Shown piece by piece: positions 25,669-33,049 of a DNA stretch of 34,822 nucleotides; positions within the stretch are counted from its first letter, which is position 1, and each line of letters starts with the position of its first letter. The stretch comes from CAYTZN01 sp964442495 (GTDB lineage Bacteria > Pseudomonadota > Gammaproteobacteria > Legionellales > Legionellaceae), in contig CAYTZN010000020.1 of assembly GCA_964442495.1 (NCBI GenBank), positions 1 through 34,822 of the forward strand. Reading direction: 5' to 3'. The position numbers were made by a program, and so were the translations under genes. The notes below the pieces were generated by a model that searched no databases, had not been told where the DNA came from, and worked only from the letters and a program-made list of their open reading frames with translations.

Positions 25669-26568
25669 TTAGACTCCCATTTTTTCACGTGGATTAAATG
25701 GCATATCTTTTGCCATTTGAGCATAAAGCGCCTTTTGGGCTTCCGTAGTTGGCTGGGGAATAATAATTTTTAAAATAATATACTGATCACCAGCGGTCTT
25801 GCCCGGCAAACCACGATGCTTTAACCGTAGAGTTTGTCCTCCTTGTGAGCCTGAGGGAATTTTTAAGTCCACCTTTCCCCCCAACGTAGGAACGACTACT
25901 GTCGTGCCTAAAGCAACTTCCCAGGGAGCAACCGGTAACGTGATATAAATATCATTAGCCATGACATCAAAAATAGGATGCTTATTCACTTGAATGGTCA
26001 GATAAAGATCTCCAGATGCGCCGCCTCCGGCTGATGCACCGCCCTTTCCTGCCAATCGAATTTGCTGACCAGACTTTACCCCTGCTGGAATTTTCACTTT
26101 GATTGTTATGGGTTTTCCACCTTGAGGGTTAGGGAGTTGTAACTCTCTTACTGCACCAGCATAAGCGTCTTCTAGGCTAATATTGATACTTCCCTGAAAA
26201 TCAGCACCAGGACGAGGACGTGCGTTTCGAAAGTGAGGTGCGGCCCCAAACAAAGACTCAAAAAAATCATCACTGTATTGATATTGCGCACCACCGTTCG
26301 CATTGCCCCATGAATGTGCGCCAGCAGTGGATTGCGTCTTTTGCCGCATCTCCCAATCTTTAGCATATTGATCATACACTTTACGCTTTTCGGGATCCTT
26401 CAAAACCTCATAGGCCTCACCAACTTCTTTAAATTTTTCTTCAGCATTGGCTTCTTTACTCAAATCAGGATGATACTTACGTGCTAACCTTCGATAAGCC
26501 ATTTTAATTTCTTTTTCATCTGCATTTTGGCCCACACCCATGACCTTGTAATAATCTTTGTAATCCAT
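25669..26568 (-). CDS. cbpA: DnaJ-like co-chaperone CbpA
   Basis: A curved-DNA-binding J-domain co-chaperone of DnaK. The J domain (residues about 1-70) contains the HPD motif in RRLARKYHPDLSKEANAEEKF. It is followed by a Gly-rich linker (GAHSWGNANGGAQYQYSDDFFESLFG) and the two beta-barrel substrate domains (VKIPAGVKSGQQIRLAGKG, LPVAPWEVALGTTVVVPTLGG, IPSGSQGGQTLRLKHRGLPG). ATG 26568 begins MDYKDYYKVMGV with AGGG about 5 nt upstream. An upstream start at 26661 would add 31 residues before the J domain and is rejected. It has 299 residues, close to E. coli CbpA (306). A zinc-finger region, present in DnaJ, is absent. Confidence 0.95.
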   Translation of the reverse strand: MDYKDYYKVMGVGQNADEKEIKMAYRRLARKYHPDLSKEANAEEKFKEVGEAYEVLKDPEKRKVYDQYAKDWEMRQKTQSTAGAHSWGNANGGAQYQYSDDFFESLFGAAPHFRNARPRPGADFQGSINISLEDAYAGAVRELQLPNPQGGKPITIKVKIPAGVKSGQQIRLAGKGGASAGGGASGDLYLTIQVNKHPIFDVMANDIYITLPVAPWEVALGTTVVVPTLGGKVDLKIPSGSQGGQTLRLKHRGLPGKTAGDQYIILKIIIPQPTTEAQKALYAQMAKDMPFNPREKMGV

Positions 26569-26665
26569 AATTATCCCTATATTTAAATGCCCACGCTTAA
26601 ACACAATCCTATCAACTGAAAATTTGTTTGATTTAGGACAATTTATAAAACATCTTTTCACCTAT

Positions 26666-26695
26666 TTTATAATAGACAATGTTCCACTGAAACAA
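26666..26695 (-). promoter_or_regulatory. Candidate promoter of cbpA-cbpM
   Basis: On the minus strand TTGTTT (26690-26695), an 18-nt spacer and TATAAA (26666-26671). The leader to the cbpA ATG would be about 90 nt. Confidence 0.35.
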
Positions 26696-26813
26696 TATTA
26701 ATCACAAGTTTTGGTTTTTCTATTTCTCAAATCGAGGCAAGAGTATACGTGACCAAAAAAGACAGAGAGGGTGGGCTTTGATTAATTTTACCCCATTTGC
26801 AACGTCCTGCGGT

Positions 26814-27012
26814 CACATCATTACCCACAAGTCTTGTAACCCACCTCAGTAAAGGGTTATAAGATTTGTGGGTTAGAAAATATCCCGGTTATGTCTTTCC
26901 CGCGCAGGCGGGAATCCATTCTATAATGAGGAAAGCTGTTTAGTTTGCGGACAGATACCCTCCTTCGCGGGAACGACAAATTATATGACACAGATTTGTG
27001 GGTAATGATATG
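26814..27012. mobile_element. MITE-like element with about 21-bp terminal inverted repeats
   Basis: The left end CACATCATTACCCACAAGTC (26814-26833) matches the reverse complement of the right end GATTTGTGGGTAATGATATG (26993-27012) with two differences. The left end has an extra inverted partner: ACCCACAAGTCTTGTAACCC (26823-26842) against GGGTTATAAGATTTGTGGGT (26854-26873), 18 of 20 positions, with an 11-nt loop. Nested inside is an 85-bp unit (26893-26977) bounded by GTCTTTCCCGCG and CGCGGGAACGAC, containing the palindrome TTCCCGCGCAGGCGGGAA. No coding capacity. No clear target duplication was seen. Confidence 0.55.
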
Positions 27013-27082
27013 CCTGCGGCTTGTTCGATGTTGTTGCAGGATCCATATATCTTACCAGATTGCCGCGGACAAAGCCGCGGCA
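27013..27082. repeat. BIME-like pair of REP hairpins
   Basis: The second hairpin is strong: TGCCGCGG (27061-27068), loop ACAAAG, CCGCGGCA (27075-27082). The first is degenerate: CCTGC (27013-27017) with GCAGG (27036-27040). On the opposite strand the first unit reads ACAAGCCGCAGG, closely matching ACAAAGCCGCGG of the second, so the two are inverted relative to each other as in BIMEs. Confidence 0.5.
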
Positions 27083-27227
27083 CGTGAGGTGGCGGAGTGA
27101 ATGAATAAATCGTAACTAATACAACTCATACTTTTGCCCTGTGCCTCTAATAATTCTTAAAAAATAGAATGAGCATGTTAAAGTAAGATATAAATAATCA
27201 TAGTACTTCAGCGCTAAAAGGAATTTC

Positions 27228-28472
27228 ATGGGCTTATTTTCCAAAAAGACACCCACCTCTACCCACCCACACCGCTTTTTATTTTTAAATATCTTATTTA
27301 TTGCCTGTCTTGCGGGTATTGCAACCGATATCTATGCCCCATCATTGTCAGCTATTGCTTTTAGCATGCATGCTCCCATTTCGAAAGTACAATTAAGCCT
27401 TAGTATTTTTATGGTAGGTTTAGCTATATCTCAATTGGTGTATGGCCCACTTTCCGAAGGAGTAGGACGTCGATATCCCCTTATCATTGGCTTAATCATA
27501 TTTGTTTGTGCCAGTACTTTCTGTGCGATCTCGACAAGCATCAATATGTTGATCTTAGGAAGATTTTTACAAGGCTTAGGCGCTGGCGCATCATCTTCAT
27601 TATGGCGCTCAGTGTTTCGTGATATATATCAAGGGGATGAGCTTGCAAAATATGGGTCTTATCTTTCCATTATTATTGTGTTTATGCTTCCTGCGGTCCC
27701 AATTCTAGGAGGGTATTTACAACACTTTATAGGCTGGCAAGCGGCGTTTTATGTGCTTATTGTTTTTGGCACGGGAACCCTGTTTTTATTACTAAGCACG
27801 TTTAACGAAACGTCCAAACATCATCATAAAGATAGGCTCAAGCGCCCTTTTATTATTCAATCCTTTCGACAACTATTAACAAGCCGTATTTTTATGGGAT
27901 ATGCGCTTTGTGTTTTTTTTAGCTATGGCGCATTTTTTTCTTGGATTACCATAGGCCCAGTCCTATTGATTAAAACCATAGGGCTTACCCCTGTTGAATT
28001 TGGCTGGGTATCCTTTGGAATGAGCTCAATTGCCATGGCATCTGCAAGTGCTCTTAATGGCCGCTTAGTTGTCCATTTTGGCAGCCAATGCATGCTTCGT
28101 TTTGGTTGGATATCCATGTGTATTTCGGGATTATTACTATTTTTAGGACAATCCTTGCTAGGGGTTAACCTGTATGGCGTACTTTTACCTGTTTTCATGT
28201 TTTATTTTGGAGTGACCTTTATTTGGCCAAACGCATTTTCAGGTGCGTTTACCCCCTTCGGACACATTGCGGGCTATGCTGGCGCTTTATATGGATTTTT
28301 ACAACTGGCCGGTGCGGCTATTATTGGGAGTTTTGCAGCCCATCTTTCCTCTGACTCCGCCCATCCAATAGGTATGATTTTTATCTTATCGCCCTTATTG
28401 GCGTGGACGGTCTATGAAATAATAGTCAATCAAAAACCCAAATCATCACAAAACAAGGATTCACGTATATAA
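27228..28472 (+). CDS. MFS drug exporter, Bcr/CflA type
   Basis: A major-facilitator protein with about 12 hydrophobic segments over 414 residues. ATDIYAPSLSAIAFSMHAP in the first segment, SQLVYGPLSEGVGRRYPLIIG (the MFS motif A loop) and LGRFLQGLGAGASSSLWRSVFRDIY are typical of the Bcr/CflA drug-proton antiporters. The family exports drugs, peptides or sulfonamide-like compounds using the proton gradient; the substrate here is unknown. AAAGGAA precedes ATG 27228. It lies 29 nt upstream of the GGDEF/EAL gene on the same strand and is probably co-transcribed with it. Confidence 0.92.
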   Translation: MGLFSKKTPTSTHPHRFLFLNILFIACLAGIATDIYAPSLSAIAFSMHAPISKVQLSLSIFMVGLAISQLVYGPLSEGVGRRYPLIIGLIIFVCASTFCAISTSINMLILGRFLQGLGAGASSSLWRSVFRDIYQGDELAKYGSYLSIIIVFMLPAVPILGGYLQHFIGWQAAFYVLIVFGTGTLFLLLSTFNETSKHHHKDRLKRPFIIQSFRQLLTSRIFMGYALCVFFSYGAFFSWITIGPVLLIKTIGLTPVEFGWVSFGMSSIAMASASALNGRLVVHFGSQCMLRFGWISMCISGLLLFLGQSLLGVNLYGVLLPVFMFYFGVTFIWPNAFSGAFTPFGHIAGYAGALYGFLQLAGAAIIGSFAAHLSSDSAHPIGMIFILSPLLAWTVYEIIVNQKPKSSQNKDSRI

Positions 28473-28501
28473 TTAAGGAAAGATTAGGTTTGGATTAATC
28501 C

Positions 28502-30724
28502 ATGGATAACCCGTTAATCTTCAATGAACAACGACTAAAACGTATCCCATCATTTTTTATCTTGGTGATTATTTTGCTGCTTGGCTTTCCAGCCATTGCG
28601 CTAAATTACTTTGCCATTGATTTTCGGGGCCTTACTAGCCTCATAACCAATGACAACAACCAAGCACTATTTCTCCAATCACAAATTCGAAGTTATTTTA
28701 TACAAATATTATTACAGTGGTCTTCATTTTCATTTGCAGCCATTACAGTACTGTTAGCGTTCACTCAATACCGACTCACCAATGATAAGATTGCCTTGAT
28801 CATTGGTTTGACCATACTATTTTCAGGTACAATCGAGGCCCTACATACTCTCGTTTTTGAAGGGCCACCTTATATTCTAAGCGCTAATAAAGAAAATACA
28901 GACTCTCTCATCTGGACATTTACTAGCTCTTTTAGTGGTCTTATTTTTATCAGCGGATTAATTCTACTGCTTCAACAAGAAGACAAGCATTTTTTTAGAA
29001 CAACGAGCATTGTCTTATTCGTGATTTTAATGATCTTAATAGCACTAGCCTTTATCTATTATACTGCGTTCATCATTGAATCACCCAGCATGCATTTTGA
29101 TGACACATTAATAAACAGACCTTATGAATTAATCTATTTATCGATTTACCTCATGATCATTTTTTATTTATACCCCAAAATTTATGAAAAATTCCCAAGC
29201 ATTCTATCGAACTGTATTTTTTACATGTCACTTACACAGATAGTGATAACGATTTATTTATTGCTTTTATCAGAGCATCCCTATGAGAGCGCTTATAACA
29301 TCGCCTATTTCCTTAAAATAGTTATGTATTTCATCCCCTTTTCTTGTTTAATCATTAATTATATTTATTCATATAACTCCATTTTAGAATCAAGAAAAAT
29401 GTTAGAGATTAGTCAGGAAAAATTAAAATACATTGCGGCACATGACGTGTTAACCAATCTCTATAATCGACGAGAATTTGAAAATTTATTAAGCATGACG
29501 ATTGCCAATAGCAGTAGAGAGTATCGGCACTTTGCTATTTTTCTGATTGATATCGATAATTTTAAATCCATCAACGATACCTTAGGGCACTTACATGGGG
29601 ATTATTTTTTAAAACAAATTTCAGAGCAACTAATGGCATTAACTCGAAAAGGAGATATCTTATCCCGCATAGGAGGTGATGAATTTACTATCATTGCGCC
29701 TACATTAAACTCACCAAAATCAGCAAAAATCCTCGCGGAGCGTATCATTAGCGGACTAAACATGCCTCACCACATCAATGAGACAATACTAACTAGCACC
29801 GTGAGCGTGGGTGTAGCAATCTACCCTCTGGATGGCGAAACCACAGAAGAGTTGCTCAAAAAAGCTGATATTGCCATGTATAATGCAAAAAATTCAGGAA
29901 AAAACACTTATCGTTTTTATACTGAAGAACTGTGCATAGGACAACAACGAGAAACAGATATCGAGTCCCTTTTACGCGATGCTATTGCTAATAACGAGCT
30001 GTCTTTAAATTTTCAACCGCAATACAACCTTGTGACAAGAAAAGTCATCGGCGCTGAAATTCTACTGCGATGGAACAACAAACTGATGGGGCAAGTCCCA
30101 CCCGATGAATTTATCCCTATCGCCGAAAAAAGCAATTTAATGATAAGTATTGGTAATTGGGTCTTACAGGAAGCTTGTGCTCAAGCAAAACATTGGGCCG
30201 ACAAGTACAATACAAACTTGGTGTTTTCAATCAATGTCTCGCCTATACAATTTGAAAACAATAGTTTTTTTCAAAATTTCAAGTCGACTCTCAGTAAATT
30301 CAACTACCCAGCCAATTTTCTCATCATTGAAATAACTGAAAATCTTTTGATGAAAAACAATGAAGTGGTCACTTTAGGACTAAAAAACATTGGTAAATTG
30401 GGTACAAGCATTTCTCTGGATGATTTTGGCATGGGTTACTCTTCATTAAGCCGTTTAAAGTTATTCCCGATTAATACCCTCAAAATAGATAAATTGTTTG
30501 TGGCAGATATAAATGAAACCACAAGGAAAGTCGTGGTTATCGACACCATCATTAAATTAGCCCATGAATTAGAAATGAACCTCATGGCAGAAGGGATTGA
30601 AACAGAAGCACAATTAAAATATTTGATTTCAAAGAAATGTATCTTTGGACAAGGCTTCTACCTTAGCAAGCCACTAACAGCCGAAGCATTTGAAGCATTG
30701 GTGTATTTGTCTAAACATGATTAA
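28502..30724 (+). CDS. Membrane-bound diguanylate cyclase/phosphodiesterase (GGDEF-EAL)
   Basis: A c-di-GMP turnover enzyme with an integral-membrane sensor of about seven or eight helices (residues about 15-300, with the TIEALHTLVFEGPPY motif reminiscent of MASE3-type domains). The GGDEF domain (about 315-470) has LTNLYNRREFENLL, FLIDIDNFKSINDTLGH and an intact RIGGDEF at 389-394. RKGD, five residues before GGDEF, is a candidate inhibitory I-site (RxxD). The EAL domain (about 490-740) keeps the metal and catalytic landmarks: GAEILLRW (EIL variant of EAL), IIEITEN, LDDFGMGYSSLSRLKLFP, TLKIDKLFV, and MAEGIETEAQ..FGQGFYLSKP. Both activities therefore look possible. The start ATG 28502 has a weak Shine-Dalgarno sequence. 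Confidence 0.94.
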   Translation: MDNPLIFNEQRLKRIPSFFILVIILLLGFPAIALNYFAIDFRGLTSLITNDNNQALFLQSQIRSYFIQILLQWSSFSFAAITVLLAFTQYRLTNDKIALIIGLTILFSGTIEALHTLVFEGPPYILSANKENTDSLIWTFTSSFSGLIFISGLILLLQQEDKHFFRTTSIVLFVILMILIALAFIYYTAFIIESPSMHFDDTLINRPYELIYLSIYLMIIFYLYPKIYEKFPSILSNCIFYMSLTQIVITIYLLLLSEHPYESAYNIAYFLKIVMYFIPFSCLIINYIYSYNSILESRKMLEISQEKLKYIAAHDVLTNLYNRREFENLLSMTIANSSREYRHFAIFLIDIDNFKSINDTLGHLHGDYFLKQISEQLMALTRKGDILSRIGGDEFTIIAPTLNSPKSAKILAERIISGLNMPHHINETILTSTVSVGVAIYPLDGETTEELLKKADIAMYNAKNSGKNTYRFYTEELCIGQQRETDIESLLRDAIANNELSLNFQPQYNLVTRKVIGAEILLRWNNKLMGQVPPDEFIPIAEKSNLMISIGNWVLQEACAQAKHWADKYNTNLVFSINVSPIQFENNSFFQNFKSTLSKFNYPANFLIIEITENLLMKNNEVVTLGLKNIGKLGTSISLDDFGMGYSSLSRLKLFPINTLKIDKLFVADINETTRKVVVIDTIIKLAHELEMNLMAEGIETEAQLKYLISKKCIFGQGFYLSKPLTAEAFEALVYLSKHD

Positions 30725-30732
30725 CAGGCTTA

Positions 30733-31155
30733 TTATCCGTGCATTAATTGCTCAATATAACGCCGACATGTCAATGGTTTATTAAGATAGGTAATCATCT
30801 GTCGACTTCCACCCGTGCCTGTAATCACCAACGACCCGTATTGTAATAAACTGCCCAATAATGATTGCCGAATATCAATACTTTCAATTTTAGTCATTGG
30901 GATATCTAATGTTTTACGCACCAAAACCCCTGTGCACAAAATAACTTGATTTTTTTTGATAGTAAAATAGGAAAAAGAGTAAGTTACCCAAACCATTGTC
31001 CCCCAAAATAAAGCAAAAACTGCCATAAACATCCCAACTTCTTTAAGCTCGTCAAACCTCAAACCAAGGAACAATGCAAAACAAAGCAATAGGGCTGGCC
31101 AGAAAAAAAGAATCCAATGAAGACGGGCTTGATATACGATGTTATTATCAGTCAT
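30733..31155 (-). CDS. Membrane protein with bacterial PH domain
   Basis: A 140-residue protein with two N-terminal membrane helices (WILFFWPALLLCFALFLGLRF and VGMFMAVFALFWGTMVWVTYSF), then a bacterial PH-like domain (YFTIKKNQVILCTGVLVRKTLDIPMTKIESIDIRQSLLG, and YGSLVITGTGGSRQMITYLNKP), as in YdbS/YdbT-type proteins. The role of these proteins is not established; membrane stress or protein-lipid functions have been proposed. It ends 8 nt after the stop of the convergent GGDEF-EAL gene. Confidence 0.88.
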   Translation of the reverse strand: MTDNNIVYQARLHWILFFWPALLLCFALFLGLRFDELKEVGMFMAVFALFWGTMVWVTYSFSYFTIKKNQVILCTGVLVRKTLDIPMTKIESIDIRQSLLGSLLQYGSLVITGTGGSRQMITYLNKPLTCRRYIEQLMHG

Positions 31156-31338
31156 CGATAGTCCTTATTAATTACACAAAAAATGTTTTTGAATATAATA
31201 TTGTAGATAGCTTAAATTTGCTATTTTTTTGTCCTTTATGGAGCAACTATTAAGGGCAAACTTGCTTAATCATCTACCCTAATTAGCTTTTTTAAACTAT
31301 TTAGAGTCAAAAAATCATAGAAAGCGAGGTTTGTTACC

Positions 31339-31794
31339 ATGCGAAGAATTAATCGCTGCTTAAACACCAAATTGTTCGAACTTGGTAAACGCTCAGTGCA
31401 ACTAGAAGAATTAAACTCAAAATTACAAAAAATTCTTCCACTGTCCTTGCAATCCCACTGTCATGTTGGCAGCTTTACCGCTGGCTGTCTTGTTATTGTT
31501 GTAGACAATGCGGTATGGGCTTCTGAGTTGCGCTATATTTTGCCTGAATTAAGGGATAAATTGAGAAGTGAAGCCGGGATTTACCAATTAAGCTCTATTA
31601 AATCGACTGTGACGACGATAAATGTAAACACAGTATCCAAGCGACCTTTATCACGCCCACCCTTATCTGAAGAGGCATGCAAAACACTGATAGAAAGTGG
31701 AGATCAATGCAGCTATGATCCTCTAAAAAGAGCACTGCACAACCTTGCCCGTCATGGGAAAAACAAAAACCAAGACCCTAGGACTAAAATTTAG
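31339..31794 (+). CDS. dciA: DUF721 protein DciA, replicative helicase loader candidate
   Basis: DciA proteins (DUF721) interact with DnaB and replace DnaC as helicase loaders in most bacteria. This 151-residue protein fits the family in size and pattern (LNSKLQKILPLSLQSHCHVGSFTAGCLVIVVDNAVWASELRYILPELRDKL), with the basic N-terminus expected of the domain. The C-terminal half (from about residue 95) is variable and contains several Ser, Pro and Lys. The neighbourhood next to lpxC is one where dciA occurs in gammaproteobacteria. GCGAGGT precedes ATG 31339. Its stop overlaps the lpxC stop by 4 bp. Confidence 0.8.
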   Translation: MRRINRCLNTKLFELGKRSVQLEELNSKLQKILPLSLQSHCHVGSFTAGCLVIVVDNAVWASELRYILPELRDKLRSEAGIYQLSSIKSTVTTINVNTVSKRPLSRPPLSEEACKTLIESGDQCSYDPLKRALHNLARHGKNKNQDPRTKI

Positions 31795-32705
31795 GCTTCT
31801 ACAGGAAATAAACCATGATGAACTGCAGTCTGATAATTTTCTGCATCAAAATAGGTGTATTCCCAAGCATCTTGATTTGCCACTAAAGCACGTAACAATT
31901 TATTATTAAGTTCATGACCCGACTTGTAGCCTTCAAAAGCGCCGATTAAAGACGAGCCTAATAAATATAGATCACCAATAGCATCTAAAACTTTGTGCTT
32001 AACAAACTCATCATCAAAACGTAAGCCATCTTCGTTCAGTACTCGGTAATCATCAACAACAACTGCGTTGTCTAAACTTCCACCTTTAGCTAAATCACAC
32101 TCACGTAATTTTTCATAATCAGAAAGAAATCCAAAGGTTCGAGCTCGACATACTTGCTTTACGTAGGACGTTGAAGAAAAATCAAAAACGGCTGTTTGTG
32201 GTCCATCGTTAAAAACAGGGTGATCAAAGTCAATGGTAAACGATACTTTATACCCATTATGAGGAAGAAACTGGACATATTTTCCTTGTTCTTCAATTCG
32301 AATAGGCTTTAAAATACGAATAAAGCGCTTGGCTGCACTCTGCTCTCGAATGCCCGCGGATTGGATTAAAAAAACAAATGGAGCAGCACTACCATCCATG
32401 ATCGGGATTTCTGGAGCATTCACGTCAACATATGCATTGTCTATCCCAAGACCTGCGAGAGCTGATAAAAGGTGCTCAACCGTAGCAACTTTAGCACCTC
32501 GATGTTGCAAAGAAGTACATAACATGGTGTCGCTTACATGCTCGTAGGAAGCTGGAATTTCAACAACAGGAGAAAGGTCGGTACGCCTAAAGATAATGCC
32601 GGTATTAATCGGTGCAGGACAGAGAGTAAGGAGAACTTTATCGCCAGAATGCAAGCCAACGCCGGTCGCTTGAATAACCTTATTAGGAGTTCGTTGTTTT
32701 ATCAT
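31791..32705 (-). CDS. lpxC: UDP-3-O-acyl-N-acetylglucosamine deacetylase
   Basis: The zinc-dependent deacetylase that performs the committed step of lipid A synthesis. MIKQRTPNKVIQATGVGLHSGDKV starts the N-terminal domain. The zinc and catalytic residues appear in VEHLLSALAGLGIDN (Glu, His), in the C-terminal domain as FVKHKVLDAIGDLYLLG (His, Asp), and in SGHELNNKLLRAL (catalytic His). The length of 304 matches E. coli LpxC (305). AAAGGTG lies upstream of ATG 32705. In E. coli and Legionella lpxC follows ftsZ; here the divergent LRR gene occupies that side. Convergent with dciA. Confidence 0.97.
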   Translation of the reverse strand: MIKQRTPNKVIQATGVGLHSGDKVLLTLCPAPINTGIIFRRTDLSPVVEIPASYEHVSDTMLCTSLQHRGAKVATVEHLLSALAGLGIDNAYVDVNAPEIPIMDGSAAPFVFLIQSAGIREQSAAKRFIRILKPIRIEEQGKYVQFLPHNGYKVSFTIDFDHPVFNDGPQTAVFDFSSTSYVKQVCRARTFGFLSDYEKLRECDLAKGGSLDNAVVVDDYRVLNEDGLRFDDEFVKHKVLDAIGDLYLLGSSLIGAFEGYKSGHELNNKLLRALVANQDAWEYTYFDAENYQTAVHHGLFPVEA

Positions 32706-32757
32706 TCAGCATTCACCTTTTAGCTTCCCCTTGTTTTCACACACACATATTTTGTGA

Positions 32758-32786
32758 ATTTTATCAATAATTTATTAACAAGTCTA
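32758..32786 (-). promoter_or_regulatory. Candidate promoter of lpxC
   Basis: On the minus strand TAGACT (32781-32786), a 17-nt spacer and TAAAAT (32758-32763). The implied leader is about 45 nt. Confidence 0.5.
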
Positions 32787-32986
32787 TTTTTTTCAGGACA
32801 AACCAGGACAAACACACCTAAATTTATACAATATCTTTAAGTTTTCGCGGCTACATTGTTTGGGTAGTCCCTCGATACCAAAATAAATAATCCAGACAGT
32901 AACGCCTGCACCTAGGAGATCCTCGATTTAAGCATCAATTCTCTAAACAATAATTCCATCATTCATATATGTCAAACGTGGCTCAT

Positions 32987-33015
32987 TTGCTAACACCACA
33001 CTCAATGCCTACAAT
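32987..33015 (+). promoter_or_regulatory. Sigma70-type promoter of the LRR gene
   Basis: TTGCTA (32987-32992), exactly 17 nt, TACAAT (33010-33015). The implied start near 33022 gives a leader of about 28 nt that includes AGAGA upstream of the ATG. Confidence 0.6.
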
Positions 33016-33049
33016 TAAAGCATAAAGAGCATTAAAGAGACGCCAGAGC

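Larger units (their letters stand above)
26569..27227. other. Repeat-rich intergenic region between cbpA and the MFS gene
   Basis: A 660-bp stretch between divergent genes with no convincing ORF. It holds the candidate cbpA promoter (26666-26695), a nested inverted-repeat element (26814-27012) and a REP/BIME-like pair of hairpins (27013-27082). The remaining part, from 27083 to the MFS start, is AT-rich and probably contains the promoter of the MFS gene. Confidence 0.7.
32706..33049. other. Divergent intergenic region between lpxC and the LRR gene
   Basis: No gene is visible. It holds the candidate promoters of both genes (32758-32786 minus, 32987-33015 plus), a direct repeat of CAGGACAAAC (32794-32803 and 32804-32813), and otherwise AT-rich sequence. 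I see no strong hairpin. Confidence 0.6.

Noticed and set aside
26680..26694. parS-like sequence TGTTCCACTGAAACA
   Set aside because: It resembles a parS palindrome but lacks one central base and has mismatches, which breaks the symmetry ParB needs. It also overlaps the candidate cbpA promoter. One imperfect copy is not enough.
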